From positions 385,001-449,000 of the forward strand of contig JAZGTH010000064.1 of assembly GCA_036877525.1 (NCBI GenBank): 64,000 nucleotides of DNA, given 5' to 3'. The first letter of the stretch is position 1. Each line of letters begins with the position of its first letter. This DNA is from Chromobotia macracanthus. Taxonomy: Eukaryota; Chordata; Actinopteri; Cypriniformes; Botiidae. The notes beneath the pieces are model-generated. The model saw only the letters and a list, made by a program, of their open reading frames with translations, made no database searches and was not told the origin of the DNA. This document shows positions 42,001 through 52,400 of the stretch, in pieces. Both the position numbers and the translations under genes were made by a program.

Positions 42001-45000
42001 GGTGAAGTTGGCATTTTCAGTCACCAACAATGTAATCAGACTCAAACCCCAGTCTGACACAGCGTCACCTCTGGAACAAGCTTTAACTCAGCACGGTTAG
42101 TATATACACACAACTAAGTGTGTGATGTGGATGAAATAGCGTTTTTTTTTCCATTCAGTAATCCTTCAGACACACGTGACCTTTAAAATCCAATTGGACA
42201 GACTGATCTCAAAGATCTTTCTATTTCTAGCCTGTCTGATCTTGTCCGTGATATTGGTATTACAGGTGGTCACGGCAACAACCTGATTGCCGTGCTGGCA
42301 AAGTACATTTATCACAAGCACGACCCAGCACTGCCCCGACTCGCCATACAGCTGCTGAAGAGACTCGCCACGGTAACAAGCTTGAACGGTTTCACCAACG
42401 TACATTTAGTCTTCAGTTCTAAACTGAATCAGAATGTTGATTCTGATTCTCTTAGGAAAAAATTGACACTGTTCACTTTTTCAAAAAGTAATACAATAGC
42501 CTGCTTTTCACTGTTGAATCGTAATGGATAAAATCAGGTTTAGCCTGACATTATTTCCAGCTAAATCTTCTGTTTCAGTCAGAAATGTAATATTACAGAA
42601 TGTAAATGCAGTTTTGAGTTGTTTAATGTTGTATTTACTGTGGTCTGTATATCCAGGTGGCTCCCATGTCTGTGTATGCTTGTCTGGGCAGTGATGCCGC
42701 TGCCATCAGAGATGCATTTCTAACACGTCTGCAGAGTAGAACTGAAGACATGCGCATTAAAGTCACAATACTGGAGTTCCTCACAGTTGCTGTGGAAACG
42801 CAACCTGGACTCATCGAGCTCTTCCTCAACCTGGAGACCAAAGACAGCAGTGACAGAGCAAAGGTCAGAGGTCACCACAGAATCTTCTGTTTAGAATATG
42901 AAGGAGCAGAGCAGTGTGTGACAGGCTGGTTTTGTCGTGTGTGTTTAGGAATTTTCTCTGGGGGAATGGAGTTGCCTGTCTGTGGTGTTGGAGCTGTTGG
43001 ACTCTAAGCAGCAAGGGAAGTACTGGTGTCCTCCACTCCTGCAGAGGGCAGCACTGGCCTTCCTCCATGCCCTCTGGCAGGATAGGCGTGACAGCGCCCT
43101 CTCTGTGCTCAGGACCAAGTGAGTCTCTTGCACAGTGTCAACACCGCACCTTAAAAATCCACCTGTAAAGGTTTCTTGCTCCAAAACGGTAATAATTTAT
43201 CTGAACGTTTATCTTTCCAGAGAAAAATTCTGGGAGAATCTCACCACTCCTTTATTTGGAAACTTGCCTCCCCCATCTGAGACCACTGAGGTGTGTGTGT
43301 ATTGAGGTGTGTGAGTTCTTGATAACATGAGATATGTTTGTGTGTTTTATTTATTTTATTTCTTGGTGTTTATTCTCTGTAGTCATGTGTTCTGGAGTCC
43401 TGTGCTTTTGTGATGAAGATAATTAGCCTTGAGATCTTCTATGTTGTCAGGTAAAATAAACACATTAGCGTTTAAGAGGTCGCACATGCACACAGACTGT
43501 TATTTCATTCAAAATAGCTAGATGGAGTGGAATGGAAGCAACATTTAACATCCTGTGCAGTTGTAAATGAGTTGTGTTTCGGTCTGCAGTGGTGTGTTGG
43601 ATCCCTCTCTGAAATCAGCTCTAGAGAGTTTCAGCAATAAGCGTCGATACGAGTTCTGGTCAGATTATGTGAGAGATCTGGTGTGTTTGGCCTGTGATGG
43701 TGAGGAGGAAGGTCTGCACTCTTTCTCTGAATCTCAGACACTTATCTCTGCCTGGAGGACCCTGTTAATACTCTCCACTAGCCATGTGAGACCAACTCTA
43801 CACTCTTTACTCAACTATACACTCAACTTGACAATCTGTACTCAACTCCACACTCTCTACTCAACTCCACACTCTCTACTCAACTCCACACTCTCTACTC
43901 AACTCCACACTCTCTACTCAACTCCACACTCTCTACTCAACTCCACACTCTCTACTCAACTCCACACTCTCTACTCAACTCCACACTCTCTACTCAACTC
44001 CACACTCTCTACTCAACTCCACACTCTCTACTCAACTCCACACTCTGTACTCAACTCCACACTCTGTACTCAACTCCACACTCTGTACTCAGCTCCACAC
44101 TCTGTACTCAGCTCCACACTCTGTACTCAGCTCCACACTCTGTACTCAGCTCCACACTCTGTACTCAGCTCCACACTCTGTACTCAGCTCTACACTCTGT
44201 ACTCAGCCCTACACTCTGTACTCAGCCCTACACTCTGTACTCAGCCCTACACTCTGTACTCAGCCCTACACTCTGTACTCAGCCCTACACTCTGTACTCA
44301 GCCCTACACTCTGTACTCAGCCCTACACTTGGTTCTACCCTCAATTCGGCACTCTTCACTGTACACACTTCACTCAGCTCTACATTCTGCACCCAGCTCT
44401 ACATCACTCACTCATGAATGTGTCTTTACCACTCCTCTGTCTTTTTTAGTCTGATGTGATGCATTTGAAAGATGACTCTGTTAGACAGAAGCTCTTCATG
44501 GATGTTTTGGAAGGAACCAAAGCAGCAGTGAGTACTTTGAATGTCAAAATGATTTGTCTATATTCTGTATCTATAGTTTATCGTCTAGAGTCTGAATAGT
44601 AAAGTCAAGTGTCAAATCAGCCCAACACTTACAACAGCTCGAAATCATTACCAGTTTCTTCTCTGTTCGTTTCTCTTTCTCAGTTGTTGATGTCTCAGTC
44701 TGTCTCTTGTCTGCGTCTGGGCTCTATGATGGTCACATTGCTCCTAATCCTTCTCAGACAATGGAAAAGGTGAGTGTGTGTTTGTGTGTGTGTAGTTTAC
44801 CTGTCGGTTTTTAGGATGTCAGGTGACATTGGATCTTTTTGTGTGTGTGTGTCAGTGTGCTGGTATCTGCTCCAGCTCTACTTCCTCCTCTTTCTCTGAT
44901 GTTGGAGAGTGTTCTGAATGCTGAACAAACGCTCATGGACCGAACCAAAGCCAAACTGCTGTCTGCTCTTATCTTGGTCCTCCAGATACAGGGACTCAAC

Positions 45001-48000
45001 GGTCAGTCTATGTCTGTTTTTTGTAGATTTGTAAAAGAGCATAGACAGTCGCTTTACTCAACTCGACACGCTTTACTCAGTGTATAGTTGAGTAGAGTGT
45101 ATAGTTGAGCTGCCCTGAGTCACTTATAGGGTTTATGAGAATGATTATGATGTTTGTGTAGACGAAAACAACCCAGGTAAGCATGTTTGTTTATCAGCGT
45201 TGTGTTTAACACTTGTGGTTCAGGAGGTGAGATTACCCAGCTGCCCCAGCTCCTGCTGTTTGTGTGTGAGATGGTTCAGGATGAGGCGCTGGCATTGATT
45301 GACAGCACGCGTCACGTGATCCACAGAGGCGACATTCAAGAAGACAGCATGGAGACAGACAGCCCACGCAGTGTCCAGAAAGACCAGCAAGACTCGGTGA
45401 GTATGTCAGTTGTTGTATTTGTGTCTTTTTCTGTATTTATGGAGCATACACAGTATTCTAAAACAGCGTCACTCTCTGTCAGGTGTGTGTGTTGGCTCTT
45501 CATCTGTCTAAAGAGTTGTGTCGGGCTGATGAGGATGGAGAGCAGTGGCTGCAGGTGGTAAGGAAGCTACCGGTTCTGCCGTCTGTTCTGAGTGCTCTAG
45601 AACTCAGTCTGCGATCCAAACAGAACCTGTACTTCACTGAGGCTGCGCTGCACCTGCTGCTCACACTCGCAAGAACACCGCAGGTACACAAACACTCAGA
45701 AATCACTGTGTGTTATGAGAGATTTACTGATGTGTGATTATTATTTTTAATGATTCATCCAAACTGATCTACAAAAGATTTGTGTAGAACTGTGCTGTAA
45801 AAACATACAAATTAAAATAACTGCAACAGCTTAAATTATTTAAGCAGAATCATTGAAATTAACCAACTGATCTGCTAAAATGAATCAAGCCTTCTCACTG
45901 TTACAGTGAGACAGCATTTTTAAATGTTGTCATGTTATTGCTGGTCTGTAGGGGGCAGCAGCAGTCGCAGGTGCTGGAGTCATTCAGAGCATCTGTCTGC
46001 CTCTGCTCAGTGTGTATGAGGGTCCAGCTAATGGAGCTACACAGGTACATTTCACTTGCATTCACTTCTCATAAAAAAACATTTAAAACAACTACTAGTT
46101 TTAATGCTTTTATAACTGCTGCTTCTCTGTCTCTTAGACATTTGTGCGTAAGTCTCAGGACGCCCCCAGCTGGCCGGGTGTGTACAGGTTGTGCTTGTCC
46201 CTGATGGAAAGTTTGCTAAAAACTCTTCGTTACAACTTCATTAATGAAGCGCTCGACTTTGTGGGCGTGCACCAGGAGCGCATACTGCAGGTGTGTGTGT
46301 TTATAAGTTATTGATTTCTGTTGATTGGACTGTGAGTTGTTTGGTGTAAGAATGTTTTGTGTGTGTTAGTGTCTAAATGCGGTGAGGACGGTTCAGTCTC
46401 TGGCATGTCTCGATGAGGCCGATCACACTGTGGGCTTCCTGCTTCAGCTCTCCAGCTTCTGCAAAGAATGGCAGTTTCACCTGCCCCAGCTGCTCAGAGA
46501 CGTGCAGGTACACACACACACACACACCCTCTCTCTTCTCTGCTGTTGTCTACATGAGAGGATTTCTTCTGAATGTATGTTTGTCTTGCAGGTGAATCTG
46601 TGTTATCTGTGCCAGACGTGTACATACCTTCTTCACAGCAAGAAGATGCTTCATCATTACCTGCAGGTAAACATGACACCACACTAATTCCTAACCAGCT
46701 TCCATGTGATGAGTCAAGCTATAACTTATATCTTGTCAAGCATGTTATTCACATCATATAATACACCTTTACTGGACTAAAGATTTTTTGTTAGTGAAAT
46801 GGTTTCCGTTTCTGTCACAGCGTGTTTGTAGCTCAACCCACAATTTACAATTTATTGAAGATCCAGAAATCTGATTGGCTGAGTTTGTTGCTTTGTGCAG
46901 AAAATTACTTTCAATGAGGACAAATTAACAAAAAATTTACATGAAGTACCGAGCCTGGACTGAATGTGTTAAGTCTGTAATGCAAAATCCTCAACTGTTG
47001 AAACTTTTTTAATCTTATTTCCACTGTCTTTAAGCAAACTGATCATTTGTGTTGGTCGTGTTGTTTGTTGGGTACTCTGTGCAACTGATGTAACTTGCAC
47101 AGGCAAAGAATGGGGAGGGGCTTCCTCAGGGACCACACCCCCAACATGCAGCACAGCCCACCTCTAAAGAGCAGCTGAGCGGTGAGAGGGAAGAGGTGGA
47201 GTCTAAAGCCCTGCAGGCAGTTCAGTGCAGCCTCTTAAAGATTCTCAGCAAAACACTGGCGACGTTACAACACTTCACCCCAGACTGCTGTCAGATATTA
47301 CTAGACCAGGTAGATGCACGTATTACCACATGCCAGTCATTATAGCATAAAAAGCGTCATTGCTTGATACACAAAAAAGCGCTCGTGTTAGGATTTTAGG
47401 TCTGTAACCTTGCATACAAATGTGTTTCAGTCCATGGACCTCGCGGAGTACAGAACTCTCTTTGTGTTGAGTTTTACAACTCCTGCCTTTGACTCGGATG
47501 TGGCTCCGTCATTTGGAACGCTGCTGGCCACCATCAACGTGGCTCTGAGCATGCTGGGAGAGGTACAGAACACTTCCTCCATCTTCATGTAGATGTCCCG
47601 CTGGTCTTATATTGATTTGATTGTTATTCTTTTTAGATTGAAAAGAACAAAGAACCAGTTGTTTCATCTGAAGACACACAAGCACTGAAGTGAGAAAAAA
47701 AATACACATTTATATTCAGGTTTTATTTCTGAATGTTATGAGGTTTGGAATATGTTATGAAAGTGAATACAAGCTCCTCATAATCTACTTCCTCTGTTTT
47801 GTTTTCTAGATCTTTGTTGATGTTCTCGATGGAGAACTGCTTCTATGTGTTGATCTCTCAAGCTATTCGCTGTCTGAAGGATCCTTCAGTTCTGCCCAGA
47901 GACAAGCAGAGACTTAAACAGGAGCTCAGCTCAGAGCTGGTAACTTACAATTCACATTATGCAAGTGTGGCACAACAATCTCATTCATTTTTGATCGAGT

Positions 48001-48199
48001 CCCAAACTTTTGTTTTCAGAGCACATTGTTGTCAACATTGTTCCGGTTTTTCCGACGCGGTTCCCCCTCCTCTCCCGCCAGCGGTCTGCTTCCATCACCA
48101 CAAACCAAACCACCCACACCAGGATCTAAGGGCACGCCGGAAGGACAGGAGCCGTTTATTCAGCTGGTTCAAGCATTCGTCCGGCACGTTCAACGCTAG
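35376..48199 (+). CDS. nup188: Nucleoporin NUP188
   Basis: NUP188 is a large alpha-solenoid scaffold of the inner ring of the nuclear pore, partnered with NUP93. Its 44 coding exons (same count as human) join to 1733 aa; human has 1749. Exons: 35376-35401, 36342-36396, 36491-36564, 36708-36792, 36959-37039, 37189-37233, 37522-37614, 37703-37822, 38099-38310, 38402-38516, 38650-38850, 38948-39037, 39189-39254, 39365-39484, 39695-39821, 39910-40083, 40186-40312, 40798-40885, 40959-41035, 41117-41231, 41324-41444, 41550-41616, 41746-41871, 41962-42095, 42266-42372, 42657-42863, 42949-43118, 43221-43290, 43383-43450, 43590-43785, 44450-44527, 44684-44769, 44856-45001, 45224-45396, 45483-45683, 45952-46044, 46138-46290, 46370-46507, 46592-46666, 47103-47309, 47431-47562, 47637-47689, 47810-47939, 48020-48199. 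Conserved blocks include CYLQEDYRGT, RQTNRHLVD, RWEYSYSSWTLFTCEIEMLL, KYIYHKHDPALPRLAIQLLK and IQLVQAFVRH near the end. Start MADSEMCVRSSREL. Confidence 0.97.
35402..36341 (+). other. nup188 intron 1 with TG/TA microsatellite
   Basis: A 940-bp intron. A compound (TA)(CA)(TG)(TA) microsatellite occupies about 35983-36135. Many overlapping short open frames on both strands arise from it and are not genes. Nothing else is supported. Confidence 0.8.
40313..40797 (+). other. nup188 intron 17
   Basis: A 485-bp intron, donor GAG|GTGAGA and acceptor TTTGTTACAG. No additional feature was seen. Confidence 0.7.
43838..44335 (+). repeat. 19-bp minisatellite in nup188 intron 30
   Basis: About 26 units of 19 bp follow the exon 30 donor (43786). 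Variants are arranged in ordered blocks: first 'tcaactccacactctctac' (about 11 units), then '...actctgtac', then 'tcagctccacactctgtac', then 'tcagccctacactctgtac' to the end. Each block differs from the one before by one or two bases. A 19-bp period has no stop in the exon 30 frame, so that frame stays open as a 19-residue repeat. The real product removes it by splicing (next exon 44450). Confidence 0.95.
46667..47102 (+). other. nup188 intron 39
   Basis: A 436-bp intron with donor CAG|GTAAAC and acceptor AACTTGCACAG. No additional feature was seen. Confidence 0.7.
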
Positions 48200-48596
48200 A
48201 TGCTTCAGACTCACTGTTCTGATGGTCACTCAGTACTCAAAAAAGCTGTTGATTCAGACATCTGAATCTTGTATAGATTCTTCACACTTCACAATAATGA
48301 ATCCGTTTGTGATTCTGGGTTCTACTTAAAAAATAAACGCCTTTGGTGCCAAAGTTCCTGCCTCTGCTGGCTCAGTCTATACAGAGGGCCTTTTCTATTT
48401 AAAGCTGTTCATTTTCTCAAGAGAACCGTGTCCTTTACAGAAGCCATTTGAAAACTCATTACACTCATTTAAATGTTTTTCAGGGCCCTTTGTAGTTACA
48501 TGTATATAATTAAAAAACATGTTACAGACTTGTCATAGGTTTTTTGTATTAAACTTTTCTATGTGACACTGACCATATATTTGTCTTATTAACCTG

Positions 48597-48602
48597 AATA
48601 AA
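48597..48602 (+). terminator. nup188 polyadenylation signal
   Basis: AATAAA lies 398 bp after the nup188 TAG and precedes a T-rich and GT-containing segment ('ggggtgtgaattttttgtac'). It is the clearest canonical signal downstream of the gene. Confidence 0.65.
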
Positions 48603-49490
48603 CTGAAATACAAATCTGATGGGGTGTGAATTTTTTGTACTTGATCTGAAGCCTTATGAGGTAAATTGTTAGTGTAACAAAATGGTTTCCAACAGCTGCT
48701 TTACAAAGGTTGCCACAAGTGTGTACATGGCAAACACAATCTGAATTTAGGAAACAAGGTTCAAGAAAGGTTCAGTTCCATGTCAAAATCCTCCAGTTTA
48801 CATCCTCCCTTGTTTTTAATGCATTTTCATTGAAATTAACATTTTCTACATATTTACTTAATGAGAAAACCCATAAATTTAATCTGTAGTTAAATTTTCA
48901 GCTCAACAGGCATTCTTATGCTAATAAAGTTTAAGCCTCGTGGACTGGCAATGTTAAACCAACTTGTTTCACAACTTCACAGACATTGAAATATTGCTGT
49001 GCTGGTTTAATAAATTGTAACTGAGATGCAGTTTTTAAACACCTAAACAGTGATACATTAAACTGAAATCTTTTGTGCATGTATCGCATGTATACATCTG
49101 AATGAAATATTAGCAGACGTAAGTTTAAGCCTAAACGTAAGCAGGGTAATACAGCATCAAAAACAGGTTAAACTCTTTAAAGTATAAAAGTAACATTAAA
49201 AATATTTACAGGAGAAAATCTTTTTCTAATATGACTTAAAAACGTTCCCTTTTACAGTGATGTTAACTCCATACTGTATATGTGCAAACAGTTGTCAGAC
49301 GGCATCAGCGTACCTCAGAAAAAATAAATTACAAGGCAAATTAAAAGGGGCAGATTTTAGTATTTTAGTAAGGGCATTAAAATTCAACAGGGTGAAATGA
49401 ATCAAACAGCTGAAAATGAACCATCACTGTGATCTTCACTATGTGCTGAATGATGCTGTGTGTTGGAGATAACCGCTGCTTGTTCATTGG
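48603..49490. other. Tail-to-tail spacer between nup188 and cdk5rap2
   Basis: About 0.9 kb of AT-rich sequence with no supported coding exon. It should hold the cdk5rap2 3' UTR, read on minus. I could not pick out one clear minus-strand polyadenylation signal; ATTAAA-type variants are present. Confidence 0.5.
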
Positions 49491-52400
49491 TCACTGGCCA
49501 TTCAGTGGGACGTCCTACAAAGAAACAAAGGCAAAATTAGACAACGAAAAAATCACTTTTATTGTCAAGTTAATCAGCAGCACAAGTGCTGTGGTGAGTG
49601 TCTTGAGAGCATGCGCAATACAATACACACTATACACAGTATATAAACAGAAACACTGAGGGAATAAACAATATGCCCATAAGATGTATACAACAGGCAC
49701 AAAAGATGCACACAATAAATGCACACCATTTGCACAAAAATTGCAGGTGGTATTTGACACAGATAAGCTTTAAGCCTTGAGAGAACAAATGATTACAGGT
49801 AAATGAAACCAGAAAACACACCAGCAAATCCTTTAAATATGAGGTTAAAAACAGAAAAATACTGAAAATGAACCACTTCAGAAGGGCTTCAGAAGAGCCA
49901 CAGAGTTCAGGTAAACTATAAAATAATAAAATAAAAACTGTCTGCATGCTGTGATCATCAATAACAATACCATGCAGAACAAACTTCTGATAACACACGC
50001 CTCGTTTAAACTGACCTTCTACCTGTAAACCCCTCAGCCCACAAACACTCTGATAGTTAGACTGAAATACAAGCAAAATAAAGGACAGCAAGCAGCATTA
50101 ATCAGCTGTTCTTTAAAGAAAGAGTAGATGAAAACCAAAGCCACAAGTACTATAAAAGCTGCAAGTTCTGATGTTATATAGTCAAACCTGACCAAAACAT
50201 TTTTTTTGAAAAACTTTACAAAAGTGAACTATCACAATAAAAACTATGAGCCTATAGCAAACATGGAAAAGAATGACAGAAGTCTGAGTGTAAACGTTTT
50301 CCTTAAAGACCTCTCAGCACACACAAAAGCTTGTTTTACACAGTTTTTTTTTTACACACAATATTTGCATCTGTTAACTTCTATATAAATGCCATACTAT
50401 TTCAATACTCTATATGGATATTTGGACAATGACATGAAAAGCTTGTGAGATGTTTTAATAATCCCTGTCTGGAGAACAGAGAATGTGAGACTGGGAGACT
50501 TAAGGAGAGAATCATTACCTCCAGGTTTCCCCTGGCTCTCTTCAGCACACCGTGAGTCAGAGACACTGCAGGAGAACAGAAGAAACATCAGAGGTTTAAT
50601 GTCACAGGTAAATGTGTTACTGTACATACAGCTGCATGAGTCTTACGCTGGTCTATGATGACACGCTCCATGCCCTCTTTCAGCTGATTGGTGGATCTGA
50701 GGCGTCTAACAGCTCCAGTGAGCATCTTCTCCTGCTGAGCCAAACGGCTCTTCAGATGAGTGATTTCACTCCTCAGCAACTCATCCTGAGAGAGAAAGAC
50801 AGAAAGAGAGAAAGGGGGAGAGAGAGACAGAGAGAGGGAGATTGAGAGAGAGAGAGGGATGGGGGAGACGGAGGTAAAGAAAGATGCAGGTTAATACAGG
50901 GCAGTTTACCATAGTATTGTGTGTCTTCGCTAGCTATCTTTCATTCGGTAGTTCTCTAAACCCCACAGAACTGTAAACGTTTAAGAAGCTGCTCTGTTTT
51001 TTTGTAGTGAGCCGAGTGCTACGCTTTTATTAGCAGATCAGAACATGATCAAATAAAAAAAAAATAACTTTGAGAATAAAGACCAATTCAAATCTGCAAA
51101 AAATGTTTCTGTTTTCCATCTCAAGGCATATTTACCATTTAAAGTTGTCATTTTGCATAAGCATTATGCACACAGTTCATTTTTGGTGTATTCATTGAAA
51201 CTCCTTCATACGTCTTTATAATTAGCCTCACGGACCTCTATGACATCTTGTCATGTAGACAGCCAAGTAAACGTGTGTGTGTTACCTGTTGAGAGTGTGT
51301 ACCGTCTCCTGAGGGTAACGTTACTCTCCAGGGCAATTTGAGAAGTCGAGCAGCCTCTTCTAGAACCTGCTGCATAGTGTTTACACTGTTGGAGAACCCC
51401 TTCATCTGGAACTGATCTAGAACCTGATACAAACACACAAATAATCTAAAACCTTCTGCAAAATGTTTACACCCTCTGGAACTGATTCAGAACATGATAC
51501 AAACACACAGCTCATCTAGAACGTGCTGTATAGTGTTTACACCCTTTATCTGTAACTGATCTAAAACCTGATACAAACATAACTGATCTAGTTTTCTAAC
51601 GTGAAACAATACCTATTGCAAATACACATTCAGAGGGACACTGTCTGTGTGTGTTCTGACCCTGCTGGAGTCGTGGATCTGTGTGTCCAGATCTGAGGTC
51701 AGTCTCTGGGCTTCACTCATCTGTTTGCGCAGGGCGTTATAATCCTCAATCAGTCCCAGAACATGGCGACCACGTCTGTCTGCCCAGAGCCGGTGACCCG
51801 GAACCAGTCGTGAGGGGGCATAAGAACCGCTATCAACTGAACTACCACAGTCTAAACACACAACACACACACACAGTTTCAGTATTCAGGTCAGAAACAT
51901 CATCTACACAAGCACTGGATAACAGAGACAGATGAAGATATTGACCATATGCAGGAGTTGGAAGGTCTGTGTGTGAGTGAGGAACATCAGATTTTGCTGC
52001 TCCATCTGAGAAAGACAGAAATCAGAGTTTTCCCTTTAGATTTATAAAATGTGTATTACAAAATACACTCATTTTGCTAGCAAATAGTTATAATTAACAA
52101 ATTGCTTATTGTGTATGTGTGCACCTGTTTTAGGCAGCAAGTAGTTGATATTAATGGTAGATTTGGGGTCGGATCGGGTCAGCAGTTGTTGTTCTAGTCT
52201 CTGTCTCAGTGTTGTGTTGGTCTGGATGCTTCTCTCCAGCTGTACACGCAGCTGTCTGATCTCAGCCAACAGTTCATTCAGATTCAATGCAGATCCACTC
52301 TCTGAACCAGGACCATCTCCTGCACATACAGAGCAGCATGACCAACACAAATTAATGAATGTTTAAACCCACTACTATGTCTAATACTTTGCAAGACTGA

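Noticed and set aside
43567..44454. A 295-codon open frame with repeated STPHSLLNSTL-like residues, as a repeat-protein gene
   Set aside because: It is nup188 exon 30 reading on into its intron. The donor GTGAGA at 43786 and the acceptor at 44448-44449 restore the conserved NUP188 frame, and the repeat is a 19-bp minisatellite.
49630..50091. A 153-codon minus-strand open frame between the last two cdk5rap2 exons
   Set aside because: It has no recognised motif, an AT-rich composition and no family match. The flanking splice sites make this region an intron.
51661..51851. Evidence that the right-hand gene is PDE4DIP rather than CDK5RAP2
   Set aside because: This exon (SRLVPGHRLWADRRGRHVLGL), with SLVQSQAREL, KENDRLRETL and WRVTLP, is closer to CDK5RAP2, and the synteny is 9q33-34. 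The few PDE4DIP-like segments are reported as a finding instead.
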